Shown here: in pieces, positions 14,133-23,315 of the stretch
How positions within the stretch are numbered: the first letter of the stretch is position 1
Layout of the letters: each line of letters starts with the position of its first letter
Assembly (NCBI GenBank): GCA_002373205.1
Contig: DFJV01000165.1
Coordinates: forward strand, 1 to 23,412
DNA: 23,412 nucleotides
Reading direction: 5' to 3'
Source: Treponema sp. UBA3662
GTDB taxonomy: Bacteria; Spirochaetota; Spirochaetia; Treponematales; Treponemataceae
Position numbers and translations under genes: made by a program
The notes under the pieces: model-generated
What the model saw: the letters and a program-made list of their open reading frames with translations, nothing else
Database searches by the model: none
Told to the model about the DNA's origin: nothing

Positions 14133-14795
14133 ATGCCGCAAAAAATTTCTGATAGTTCAACAAAAGAAAAATTACTGGAAGCCGCAAAAAAAGAATTCAT
14201 GCAGAATGGATTTTTAAAGGCATCACTTCGCACAATATGCAAGAATGCAGGCGTTACCACAGGTGCCCTTTACTTTTTCTTCCACGACAAGGAAGATCTC
14301 TTTGATTCAATCGTAAAGCCGGTAATTGACCATGCCACGCAGATTTTGGCGGAACACTTCAAGCACGAGGATTCCCTTCTTAGCGGCAGCGGCCCGGTCC
14401 TCATGCAGACACTTGTTCACGAGGCAAACAAAAAAGACAGCGCAAAAGGCGACCTTTCCACGGCACTTGCAATCTTCCGCTACCTCTATTCCCATTACGA
14501 CGAATTCATTCTCATCGTGCAAAAGTCCCAGGGAACAAAATGGGAAGGCTGCGTAAACTCCTTTGTTGACTGGAACTACAAGCACCTAAAATCAATCGCG
14601 GACAGCTACTGCAAATCCCACGGCAAAAAAAAGATAAAGCCCTTCGTACTCCGCATGGTTTCAAACTCCCAGATAAACTGCTTTGTAAACATAGTCCTAA
14701 ACATTCCCTCATTCAAGGAAGCGGAAAAACACCTCCCCTCCGTAATGCACTACCTTGTCGGCGGCTGGTGCACTCTATTTGACCAAAACATCTGA
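14133..14795 (+). CDS. TetR/AcrR-family transcriptional regulator
   Basis: A 220-residue repressor-type regulator. The N-terminal TetR DNA-binding domain (about 10-58) is clear: KEKLLEAAKKEFMQNGFLKASLRTICKNAGVTTGALYFFFHDKEDLF, with the recognition helix around VTTGALYFFF. The C-terminal helical domain (about 65-220) would bind a ligand and dimerise; it has no specific family signature. The gene sits upstream of an RND transporter operon on the same strand, and the operon promoter holds a perfect 19-bp palindrome at 15002-15020, the expected site type for this family. Control of that operon is therefore likely but inferred. No Shine-Dalgarno site is present and the -10 box almost touches the ATG. 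Confidence 0.9.
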   Translation: MPQKISDSSTKEKLLEAAKKEFMQNGFLKASLRTICKNAGVTTGALYFFFHDKEDLFDSIVKPVIDHATQILAEHFKHEDSLLSGSGPVLMQTLVHEANKKDSAKGDLSTALAIFRYLYSHYDEFILIVQKSQGTKWEGCVNSFVDWNYKHLKSIADSYCKSHGKKKIKPFVLRMVSNSQINCFVNIVLNIPSFKEAEKHLPSVMHYLVGGWCTLFDQNI

Positions 14796-14875
14796 CTCAA
14801 TTTTTTTTGACTCTGGACGAAAGGCCATCTTCCACTGTGTCCGGTCACTACATGCCCGGCCAATTTTTCCTTCCA

Positions 14876-14961
14876 CCCCGCTTTCCGCGGTTTCAGTCCC
14901 GCCTTCGGCGTGACCGCATGGGGTTGCAGGCAACCCCGCGCCGCTACAATCGGGCGTAGGC
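14876..14961 (+). repeat. Intergenic structured repeat, copy 6
   Basis: It starts CCCCGCTTTCCGCGGTTTC and ends GCTACAATCGGGCGTAGGC, the family ends. The interior contains CGCC-TTC-GGCG and GGGGTTG-CAGG-CAACCCC hairpins. It lies between the TetR gene and the promoter of the transporter operon. The rest of the gap before it (14796-14875) shows nothing recognisable. Confidence 0.7.
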
Positions 14962-14995
14962 TTAAAATGCTGTACAAAAAAACTGAAAAAAGCAC

Positions 14996-15025
14996 TTGAC
15001 AAACATAACATTGTTATGTTAGAAA
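14996..15025 (+). promoter_or_regulatory. Promoter with embedded 19-bp palindromic operator for the transporter operon
   Basis: A perfect -35 TTGACA (14996-15001) is followed by AACATAACA-T-TGTTATGTT (15002-15020), a perfect inverted repeat that fills the spacer. TAGAAA (15020-15025) is the likely -10 with an 18-bp spacer. A repressor bound here would block RNA polymerase. The neighbouring TetR protein is the obvious candidate. The leader that follows (to 15085) has a further TATTAG/CTAATA inverted repeat (15041-15058). Confidence 0.75.
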
Positions 15026-15085
15026 TAGGTAACAAGAGATTATTAGCCAAGACTAATATAAAAAAAACTCAACAGGAGGAAAAAA

Positions 15086-17458
15086 GTGAAAATTCAAAAA
15101 CTAAACAACTTCTTCCGAAGGCTTGGAGAATTCCAGCTTAAGCACAGATGGATTTTTCTGATCCTCATTTTTGCAGTAACAGCCTTCTGCTGCATTGGAC
15201 TTAGAAACCTGGACCTTTCAAGCAGTGAAGAAGAATGGTTTGACGACTGGGACAATATCAAGATTGCCCAGGACAAATTTGAGGACATGTTCGGAGCGGA
15301 TGACAGCGTTATGGCCCTTATAGAGGCGGACGATGTTTTTGACCGTGAAGTTCTTGAGGCAATAGACAAGATAGGAAAAAGGCTGGAAGCGGAAGTACCA
15401 TATGCAAAATCAGTCACATCGCTAACAGAACTTTCAATTCCACAGGGAAACGAGGAAGGCTTTGAAATTGTAAGCCCACTCGAAGACTTTTGCGAAAACA
15501 ATTATTCCGACCAGGAAATTGCGGAAAAGAAAAAATACATACTCAGCAGGGAATCCCTTGTGAACAACTTAGTCAGTGACGATGCAAAGGAAACATGGAT
15601 TGTTCTGCAGCTGGAAAACTACAGCGAGCCAATGACACAGGCCATGAACAAAATTGTTCCGCCTGCCAGGGCAATTTTTACCAGCCCGGAATTCCAGTCG
15701 GAAAAATTCACCATAAAGCCTACGGGACTAAGCTACACCGAATACGAAGAGGGGGAAGTTACCAAAAAAGAAATAGGCACAAGAATAGGCATTGGCTTTC
15801 TTGTAATGATTGTCTGCCTTATTATCTTTATGCGGAGCCTTCGCGGCGTTATAGTTCCCTGCATTGCAACGGTTGGTGCAATAGGAAGCGTTCTGGGACT
15901 TAACGGCTGGCTTAGGATTCAGGGGGATGACCAAATGATTGCCCTGCCCGTCCTTCTTTCCATGGCGCTAAGCATAGGCTATGCAATCCACTATGTAAAC
16001 TCCTTCCGCCTGCACTTCCGCAGAACGGGAAAGAGAAAGCAAAGCGTTCTTAACTCAATGGAAGAAAGCGGCTGGCCAATTTTCTTTACAGTAATTACAA
16101 CTGTTGCGGGTCTCATATCATTCCTCTTTGCAGACATAAGGCCCCTCAAATGGGTTGGCGGCTGTTCTGCCTGCTGCGTCTTTGCGGTTTATGTCTACGT
16201 CATGATCCTTATTCCAATTTTCATGTCATTCGGAAAGGACGGAAAGGCGGCCTCTGCATCCGACCTTGCTGCCATGGAAGGCGCTACAAAAACAGACATC
16301 GCTGTAGAAAAGGCAGGTTCAAGGATAATCAAAAAAAGCGTTCTGGTACTTATAATTTCACTTGCAGTAATTGCAGGAATGGTTCCCGGAATTCCCCGTA
16401 CCCAGGTGAACATGGACTACACCGAAATGATGGGTGAGCGCACCGACTTTGTAAAGAGACTTCTTTCCATTCTGAGGGGAAAACTTGGAAGCCAGTATTC
16501 CTACAACGTTCTTGTTGAATATGAAGACGAAGACGCATTCAAGTCAAGCGATGCGGTAAAAAGGCTGGACGTTCTTTCACAAAAGCTCGGTACAATTGAA
16601 ACTACAAAGGTCTCAGGAACAAAGCCCCGCGTAACGAGCATCACAAAAATCATCAAGGAAATGAACCGCACCCTTTACGAAGACAAAGAAGAAGCGTATG
16701 CAATTCCAGACGAAGATGACCTTTTGACTCAAGAAATGTTCCTTTACGAAATTTCTGGCGGTGACGACTTGTACGACTGGGTGAGCGATGACTACCGCAA
16801 CGCCTACATCCACATAGAGATGAACGGCTACGAGGCAAATAAAATTACCAAGACCCTTGATCTGGCAAAGGCATACGCAAGCGAAGTATTTCCAGATGCA
16901 AAGACAAGCATCGTCGGTGAAGTCGTAAACTATGCAGTCATGAACGGAAAACTTGTAAAGGGAGAACTTAAATCCTTCCTTGGTTCCTTCATACTGATTC
17001 TTATCCTCATGGCAATTGCATTCGGCAGCCTGCACACTGGGCTCATTGCCATGATTCCAAACATTGCTCCTGTAATCATGATTGGAGGAGTTATGGGCTA
17101 CCTTGGAATAAGCCTGGACATGATTACCATGACGACCATGCCGATGATTCTGGGAATTGCGGTTGACGATACAATTCACTTTACAAACCACATCAAGTTC
17201 TACTTTGAAAGGGGCCTTTCTTACAAGGACGCAGTGCTTACAAGCTACCGCGAAATTGGAAAGACAATGGGAATGACAACAATCATACTCTGCTCCATGT
17301 TCCTTGTCCTTTCATTCAGCGTGATGAACTGCCTTGCCCGCCTTGGCTACCTTAGCATAATCGGTTTGGCAAGCGCGCTCATTGCAGACTACACGCTAAC
17401 ACCGGTACTGATTTTCCTTACAAAGCCCTTCGGCAAAGAGAAAAAAATTGTATCGTAG
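15086..17458 (+). CDS. RND-superfamily transporter, MMPL type
   Basis: A 790-residue inner-membrane protein with the two-fold RND layout. There are 12 predicted membrane helices: one near residues 20-39, five at about 233-381, one at 418-438 and five at about 630-780. Two large periplasmic loops lie at about 40-230 and 440-628. Such proteins move lipids or hydrophobic compounds outward with proton energy. The second half keeps the acidic pair of the proton relay in GIAVDDTIHF (Asp694-Asp695). The equivalent site in the first half reads SIGYAIHY, with Gly298-Tyr299 where related proteins have Asp-Tyr. The start is GTG, six bases after AGGAGG (15074-15079). It is first in an operon with a LolA-like protein and an outer-membrane barrel, which suggests a complete envelope export route; the substrate is unknown. 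Confidence 0.9.
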   Translation: MKIQKLNNFFRRLGEFQLKHRWIFLILIFAVTAFCCIGLRNLDLSSSEEEWFDDWDNIKIAQDKFEDMFGADDSVMALIEADDVFDREVLEAIDKIGKRLEAEVPYAKSVTSLTELSIPQGNEEGFEIVSPLEDFCENNYSDQEIAEKKKYILSRESLVNNLVSDDAKETWIVLQLENYSEPMTQAMNKIVPPARAIFTSPEFQSEKFTIKPTGLSYTEYEEGEVTKKEIGTRIGIGFLVMIVCLIIFMRSLRGVIVPCIATVGAIGSVLGLNGWLRIQGDDQMIALPVLLSMALSIGYAIHYVNSFRLHFRRTGKRKQSVLNSMEESGWPIFFTVITTVAGLISFLFADIRPLKWVGGCSACCVFAVYVYVMILIPIFMSFGKDGKAASASDLAAMEGATKTDIAVEKAGSRIIKKSVLVLIISLAVIAGMVPGIPRTQVNMDYTEMMGERTDFVKRLLSILRGKLGSQYSYNVLVEYEDEDAFKSSDAVKRLDVLSQKLGTIETTKVSGTKPRVTSITKIIKEMNRTLYEDKEEAYAIPDEDDLLTQEMFLYEISGGDDLYDWVSDDYRNAYIHIEMNGYEANKITKTLDLAKAYASEVFPDAKTSIVGEVVNYAVMNGKLVKGELKSFLGSFILILILMAIAFGSLHTGLIAMIPNIAPVIMIGGVMGYLGISLDMITMTTMPMILGIAVDDTIHFTNHIKFYFERGLSYKDAVLTSYREIGKTMGMTTIILCSMFLVLSFSVMNCLARLGYLSIIGLASALIADYTLTPVLIFLTKPFGKEKKIVS

Positions 17459-17517
17459 GCAAGATAAAACTGTTTAATAGTTGTATATAGCTAACAAATA
17501 AAAGCAGGAGGTTTTAT

Positions 17518-18306
17518 ATGAAAACATTCAGCATCAAGAAAGCGGCTTCACTTTTTGCAGCCACGGCAATCATTCTTTCAAGCGTCCACGCCCAGAGCCT
17601 GAGCGGTTACGACGTAATGAAAAAGGCAGACGAAGTTCCGTCTCCAAAGGCATCATCATACAAGGCTACGATGACTCTTACAGACAAAAAGGGCAAGAAC
17701 CGTGTCCGCGAGCTTTCAATGAAGACAAAGGATTACGGCGACGTGGAAAAAAGCCTGATTGTATTTGCAACGCCAAAAGATGTTGCGGGAGTCGGCTACC
17801 TTACATTTGACTACGACGCATCAGGAAAGGATTCCGACAGCTGGCTCTACATGCCCGCCATGAAGAAAGTCCGCCGCATTTCAGGCACTTCCAAGGGTGA
17901 TGACTTCATGGGCTCTGACTTTACCTACGAAGACGTTGGCGGCGACCGCGATCTGGACGACTACACATACAAGCTTTTGGGAGAAGAAAACGCGGAAGGA
18001 TTTGCATGCTACAAGGTTGAATGCAGGGCAAAGGACAAGAGCGTAAAAAATCCGCGCTACATAGTCTGGATCCGCAAGGACAATTTTATTCTTACAAAAG
18101 CAGATTTTTACGACAAGCAGGACAACCTGCACAGAAAGCTGGTCTGCTCCGGCATTGAAAAAATTGACGGATTCTGGACTACAAAAAAGATGTTCATAAA
18201 AAACGTGCAGACCGAACATTCAACCGTGCTTGAAATAAAGGACATTGTATTCGGTCTTGACCTTGCCGACAACATGTTCACGCAAGGCGCACTCGAAAGA
18301 AACTAG
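17518..18306 (+). CDS. Periplasmic LolA-like outer-membrane lipoprotein-sorting family protein
   Basis: A 262-residue exported protein with a type I signal peptide (KKAASLFAATAIILSSVHA, cleavage near residue 25). The mature part matches the LolA-like family annotated as outer membrane lipoprotein-sorting protein: SSYKATMTLTDKKGKNRVRELSMKTK, FATPKDVAGVGYLTFDYDASGKDSDSWLYMPAMKKVRRISGTSKGDDFMGSDFTYED, then YKVECRAKD and KADFYDKQDNLHRKL. These proteins have a curved beta sheet that cradles acyl chains. The family is commonly found beside MMPL-type RND transporters and is thought to act as their periplasmic shuttle. AGGAGG precedes the ATG by six bases. The gap from the transporter is 59 bases with no terminator. 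Confidence 0.88.
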   Translation: MKTFSIKKAASLFAATAIILSSVHAQSLSGYDVMKKADEVPSPKASSYKATMTLTDKKGKNRVRELSMKTKDYGDVEKSLIVFATPKDVAGVGYLTFDYDASGKDSDSWLYMPAMKKVRRISGTSKGDDFMGSDFTYEDVGGDRDLDDYTYKLLGEENAEGFACYKVECRAKDKSVKNPRYIVWIRKDNFILTKADFYDKQDNLHRKLVCSGIEKIDGFWTTKKMFIKNVQTEHSTVLEIKDIVFGLDLADNMFTQGALERN

Positions 18307-18390
18307 GATTTTTCTTTCTGCGGGTTGGGGGCAACATTGACTTTCCTCAAATCCGTGCCAGGTTCCTTTAAAAGGGAGGATATGCTCACC

Positions 18391-19761
18391 ATGAAAAAAA
18401 AGTTTATACTGATATTCCTTGCTATTGCCGTGCGGGGAATTCTCTTTTCACAGGAAGTTACATTCGGTGGCAGCCTAAAGACAAAGAATGCCCTTGGACT
18501 TCCTGCAAAGGATTCAGGCAAGAATGAAGACAAAAGGGGAAAGTTTGTAGAAGCAAAGACAACTTTTACGGCAGACCTTGATGTTTCAAAGGATGACTCA
18601 TCGCTAAAGGCAGAGGCAGACTTTACATACGATGCACTAAAGGCTATTTCTTCAAGCTACGACTTTGTTAGCGGTGAGCAGAACTTTGGAATAAAGCTAA
18701 AGGAAGCCTACTTTGACTACAACGGAAGCTGGTGGTCAATGAGAATCGGAAGACAGATTTCTTCTTGGGGAAAAGCGGACGGACTTACAGTCTGTGACAT
18801 TCTTTGCCCAAAAGACCTTTCAGCACTTCTTTCTGAAGAATACGCAGACAGCAGGCTTGGAATAGATGCGGCACGTCTTTCGTTCAACTGGAACTGGGGA
18901 ACTTGGGACGCATACTTTATTCCAATCTTTACACCGGCAGCCCTTCCCCTTCAGGACGGAAATCCGCTAAAAGAAATTTTGATTCCTTCAACATTACAGG
19001 AATTTTCCGACAGCGACATAGAGCTTCCCGAAAGAAAGATTTCCAATTCTGAATACGGGGCAAAGATAAGCGCATACCTTCCCTTTGCAGATTTTTCGCT
19101 TTACGGATTCTATGGATGGGATGATGAACCGATTCTAAAATACTCCACTGAATTTTCCGGCAGCGGAATTGACGGCATAGGTCTTAGCGCAAACTACGAA
19201 AGAATGGCAATGGTCGGTGCAGACGCTGCAATTCCTATTGGCGAAACAGTAATACGCCTTGAAGGGGCATTTTTTCCAAAGCGGTATTTTTCCACTTCCG
19301 CAGAAAGTCAGATAGAAGCTCAGGCTGTAAATGCGGCAAAGATTGCAGCCGGACTTGAAGCAGATGAAGTTGCTACAAGCGTAAGGCGGAACCAAGTTAC
19401 TGCCCTTGCTGGAATTGACTGGATGCCGTACGGTTGGACTTTTACAGCCCAATACTATGCTGACTATGTTTTTGGCGGAACAGAAAAAATAGGCCGTGAC
19501 GAATACATTCACCTTGCAACGCTTAGCATAGAAAAAACCGTCTTCAACGACACGCTAACTTTGAGCCTTAGCGGAATTGTGGAATTTAACGACTGGTCTT
19601 GTGCCATTCAGCCCAAGGCAGAATATTCTGTAAGCGACCAGATTAGCCTTAACCTTGGAATGAATTATTTTCTTCCAGGGCCCGACAAAGAAAAGCCCGG
19701 CACTTACGGCCAATACAAAAACCTTAGCTGCATTACGGTTGGAGGAAAATTCAGTTTTTAA
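18391..19761 (+). CDS. Predicted outer-membrane beta-barrel protein of the transporter operon
   Basis: A 456-residue protein with a signal peptide (MKKKFILIFLAIAVRGILFS, then QEV). The mature chain has alternating hydrophobic/polar strands rich in aromatic residues (ASYLPFADFSLYGFYGWDD-like segments, WTFTAQYYADYVFGG, LTLSLSGIVEFNDWSC, ISLNLGMNYFLPG) and ends VGGKFSF with the terminal Phe typical of BAM substrates. SWWSMRIGRQISSWGKADG near residue 115 resembles a conserved strand of DUF1302-like barrels, which often sit beside RND/LolA-like pairs. Start choice: ATG 18391 lies 11 bases after GGGAGG, whereas ATG 18382 is only two bases away and the far-upstream in-frame TTG (18325) adds a non-signal sequence. 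It is the last gene of the operon, 84 bases after the LolA-like gene. Confidence 0.82.
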   Translation: MKKKFILIFLAIAVRGILFSQEVTFGGSLKTKNALGLPAKDSGKNEDKRGKFVEAKTTFTADLDVSKDDSSLKAEADFTYDALKAISSSYDFVSGEQNFGIKLKEAYFDYNGSWWSMRIGRQISSWGKADGLTVCDILCPKDLSALLSEEYADSRLGIDAARLSFNWNWGTWDAYFIPIFTPAALPLQDGNPLKEILIPSTLQEFSDSDIELPERKISNSEYGAKISAYLPFADFSLYGFYGWDDEPILKYSTEFSGSGIDGIGLSANYERMAMVGADAAIPIGETVIRLEGAFFPKRYFSTSAESQIEAQAVNAAKIAAGLEADEVATSVRRNQVTALAGIDWMPYGWTFTAQYYADYVFGGTEKIGRDEYIHLATLSIEKTVFNDTLTLSLSGIVEFNDWSCAIQPKAEYSVSDQISLNLGMNYFLPGPDKEKPGTYGQYKNLSCITVGGKFSF

Positions 19762-19800
19762 AAAGGGCACTCGTTCTTGGCTAAGACTTTCTTTCTACAG

Positions 19801-20550
19801 TCATGCCCAGGCACGAAGCGGTTTTGCGCCAGATTCTTTAGCACAGACCGCCATTAAGTTGAACCAGCTGATGCAGTGGTCCAAGATGATTGCATCAGCT
19901 GTAATGACGTTTTCCTTTGTCCAAAGCTCCCGGTCCACATCTTTAAGCAGCTGAATGTCCAAGCTGAATGGGCAGCATTTGTCCTGCTCTTCCTTTATGT
20001 CTGCAAGCAAAGCCTTGAGTCTTCCCGAATTGGAAACAGGCTCATCAAGGAGAATGTGGGCTGAATTTACATTCACTTTTGCCAGAGTAGAAAAAAGCAT
20101 CTTGATTGCATACTCTGTCTCAGGAATTATCCTGTATGTTCCTCGCATGGCTGCAAGATCACGAATGCATCCGTCCATGCAGTCAAACAAGATGGAATTG
20201 CAGAGCATAACCTCTAGCGTAATCACCGTATTGAAGCCGTCTATCCAGACTTCCCTGCCCGAAAGCGACGCCACTTCTTTAGCCCTGCGCTTGTCCAGTT
20301 GTCCTGTCGTAGAAATGCTACGCACAAGAGCAAGGCGCTGCCGTTCTGAAAGAGAAAAATGATTCCCCACAAAAGTGGATGCTGACTTAATGTCGTAACC
20401 TTCGTTAATCAGATAGCTGATGTGCTTTGCAGCAGTCCGTAAAGTCTCCAAGGCAGAAGGAGAAAAATTCTTTTCGTCAGAAGGAACGAATCCCCGCTTT
20501 GCATCGGCAGGCTTATGCGAGACTTGTACATTCGCGTCAGATCTGCTCAT
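19801..20550 (-). CDS. DUF434/DUF5616 domain protein
   Basis: A 249-residue protein. Residues about 33-82 match DUF434 (ETLRTAAKHISYLINEGYDIKSASTFVGNHFSLSERQRLALVRS). Residues about 98-235 match the DUF5616 region that usually follows it (GREVWIDGFNTVITLEVML, DCMDGCIRDLAAMRGTY, AHILLDEPVSNSGRLKALL, VITADAIILD). The spaced acidic residues (Asp104, Asp126/Asp131, Asp169, Asp219/Asp224) at strand ends resemble PIN/NYN-like nucleases, but no activity is established. No signal peptide, so cytoplasmic. AGGGGA lies six bases before the ATG. It is the last gene of the minus-strand cluster; its start overlaps a micro-ORF that fills the junction with the zinc-ribbon gene. Confidence 0.78.
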   Translation of the reverse strand: MSRSDANVQVSHKPADAKRGFVPSDEKNFSPSALETLRTAAKHISYLINEGYDIKSASTFVGNHFSLSERQRLALVRSISTTGQLDKRRAKEVASLSGREVWIDGFNTVITLEVMLCNSILFDCMDGCIRDLAAMRGTYRIIPETEYAIKMLFSTLAKVNVNSAHILLDEPVSNSGRLKALLADIKEEQDKCCPFSLDIQLLKDVDRELWTKENVITADAIILDHCISWFNLMAVCAKESGAKPLRAWA

Positions 20551-20620
20551 AAATTCCCCTGTTGAGTATTACCGAAAGTTTTTCCGTGCCAATCGTGATG
20601 TTTTCAAAACGCTTGTCCAT
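20537..20620 (-). CDS. Micro-ORF A in the junction, shares a peptide block with micro-ORF B
   Basis: A 27-codon ORF beginning MDKRFENITIGTEKLS and ending with IYEQI. Its ATG is three bases after the TAG stop of the zinc-ribbon gene, and its end overlaps the DUF434 gene start by 14 bases. The block TIGTEKLSVIL matches TMGTEKLSIIL of the ORF at 22400-22450. Within the block the DNA differences are nearly all at third codon positions, which favours translation. No strong ribosome binding site is visible; coupling to the upstream stop is likely. It could be a microprotein, a leader peptide or a remnant of a lost gene. Confidence 0.4.
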   Translation of the reverse strand: MDKRFENITIGTEKLSVILNRGIYEQI

Positions 20621-20623
20621 TCT

Positions 20624-22450
<1,827 letters not shown>

Positions 22451-22459
22451 TCCCCAATC

Positions 22460-23269
22460 TTACCCTCTTGGGCCTGAGCGAACCACGCGGAAACCGGTAC
22501 TTGAATCTGAATAGTCTGGACGATTGCTGTTCCGGAAGGTGGAAGAGCAGTTGTCGATGCTGTAGCCATAGCTTCCGCCACGGATGATTCTTTCTTCGCC
22601 TGAAGAGGGGCCTGTGGGGTCAATGTCTTCGCGCTCGGAAGGATAGTCGCCGTACCAGTCCCAGCACCACTCTGCAACGTTACCTGACATGTCGTATATT
22701 CCAAGCTCGTTGGCTTCTTTTTCCATGACTTCGTGGCTCTTGTCTCCGCTGTTTTCCATGTACCAGGCTACGCTTTCTGCGTCATCGCTTCCGCTGTATG
22801 TAAATCCCTGGCTTATGTTTCCGCCGCGGGCCGCAAATTCCCATTCAGTTTCGGTGGGGAGACGGTAGCCGTCTGCACAGATGTCATACTCAAAGCCTTC
22901 CGTGTAGCAGGGGGTATAGCCTTCTGCCAAGCTGAGGCGGTTGCAGTATTCGATTGCGTCGTACCAAGAGACGTTTTCTACAGGCAGGTTCTTTCCCTTG
23001 TGTTTGCTGGGGTTCTTTTTCATGATGCGCTTGTATTCTTCCTGGGTTACTTCGTGGGTGCAGATATAGAATTCTGAGACCCAGGCCTCGTGTTCTGTTT
23101 CGTGCTCTTCATTATTTCCCATGACAAAGGTCTTGCTTTCCACGCGGACAAATTCTGGAGCCTTAGCCTTCTTTGCAGACTTGGACTTTTTTGCCTTGTC
23201 TTTTCCGGCGGCGAATATGAGGGCGGAAGAAAGGGCGAGTGCAGTTATTACGATAAAGTTTCTTTTCAT
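22460..23269 (-). CDS. Secreted SUMF1/FGE-fold protein, probably not an active formylglycine enzyme
   Basis: A 269-residue protein with an N-terminal signal (MKRNFIVITALALSSALIFAAG) and a lysine-rich linker (KDKAKKSKSAKKAK). The FGE-sulfatase domain covers about 40-266: VMGNNEEHETEHEAWVSEFYI, THEVTQEEYKRIM, PVENVSWYDAIEYCNRLS, YRLPTETEWEFAARGG, GNVAEWCWDWYGDYP and RIIRGGSYGYS...GFRVVRS. Active FGEs have a Cys pair after RGGS; here the first position is Tyr236 and only the second, Cys241, remains. It is therefore more likely a structural or ligand-binding relative, a use of this fold common in secreted bacterial proteins. AGGAGAT lies five bases before the ATG. It appears to lead the minus-strand cluster with the zinc-ribbon and DUF434 genes. 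Confidence 0.88.
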   Translation of the reverse strand: MKRNFIVITALALSSALIFAAGKDKAKKSKSAKKAKAPEFVRVESKTFVMGNNEEHETEHEAWVSEFYICTHEVTQEEYKRIMKKNPSKHKGKNLPVENVSWYDAIEYCNRLSLAEGYTPCYTEGFEYDICADGYRLPTETEWEFAARGGNISQGFTYSGSDDAESVAWYMENSGDKSHEVMEKEANELGIYDMSGNVAEWCWDWYGDYPSEREDIDPTGPSSGEERIIRGGSYGYSIDNCSSTFRNSNRPDYSDSSTGFRVVRSGPRG

Positions 23270-23309
23270 TTACAATCTCCTATTTGCTAGAATTGAACCT
23301 TATAAGTTA

Positions 23310-23315
23310 ATTATA
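23310..23315 (-). promoter_or_regulatory. Possible -10 box for the SUMF1-like gene
   Basis: A perfect TATAAT on the minus strand, 40 bases before the ATG. The -35 region (near 23332-23338) is poor. Beyond it, 23316-23412 contains no gene that can be supported. Confidence 0.35.

Noticed and set aside
18325..18390. Longer N-terminus for the outer-membrane protein
   Set aside because: It would begin at a TTG without a ribosome binding site and bury the signal peptide behind 22 residues.
20576..20592. TGGCACG before the DUF434 gene as a sigma-54 -24 element
   Set aside because: The required GC/TTGC -12 element is missing at the right spacing, and the related segment before the zinc-ribbon gene reads GGGAACG.
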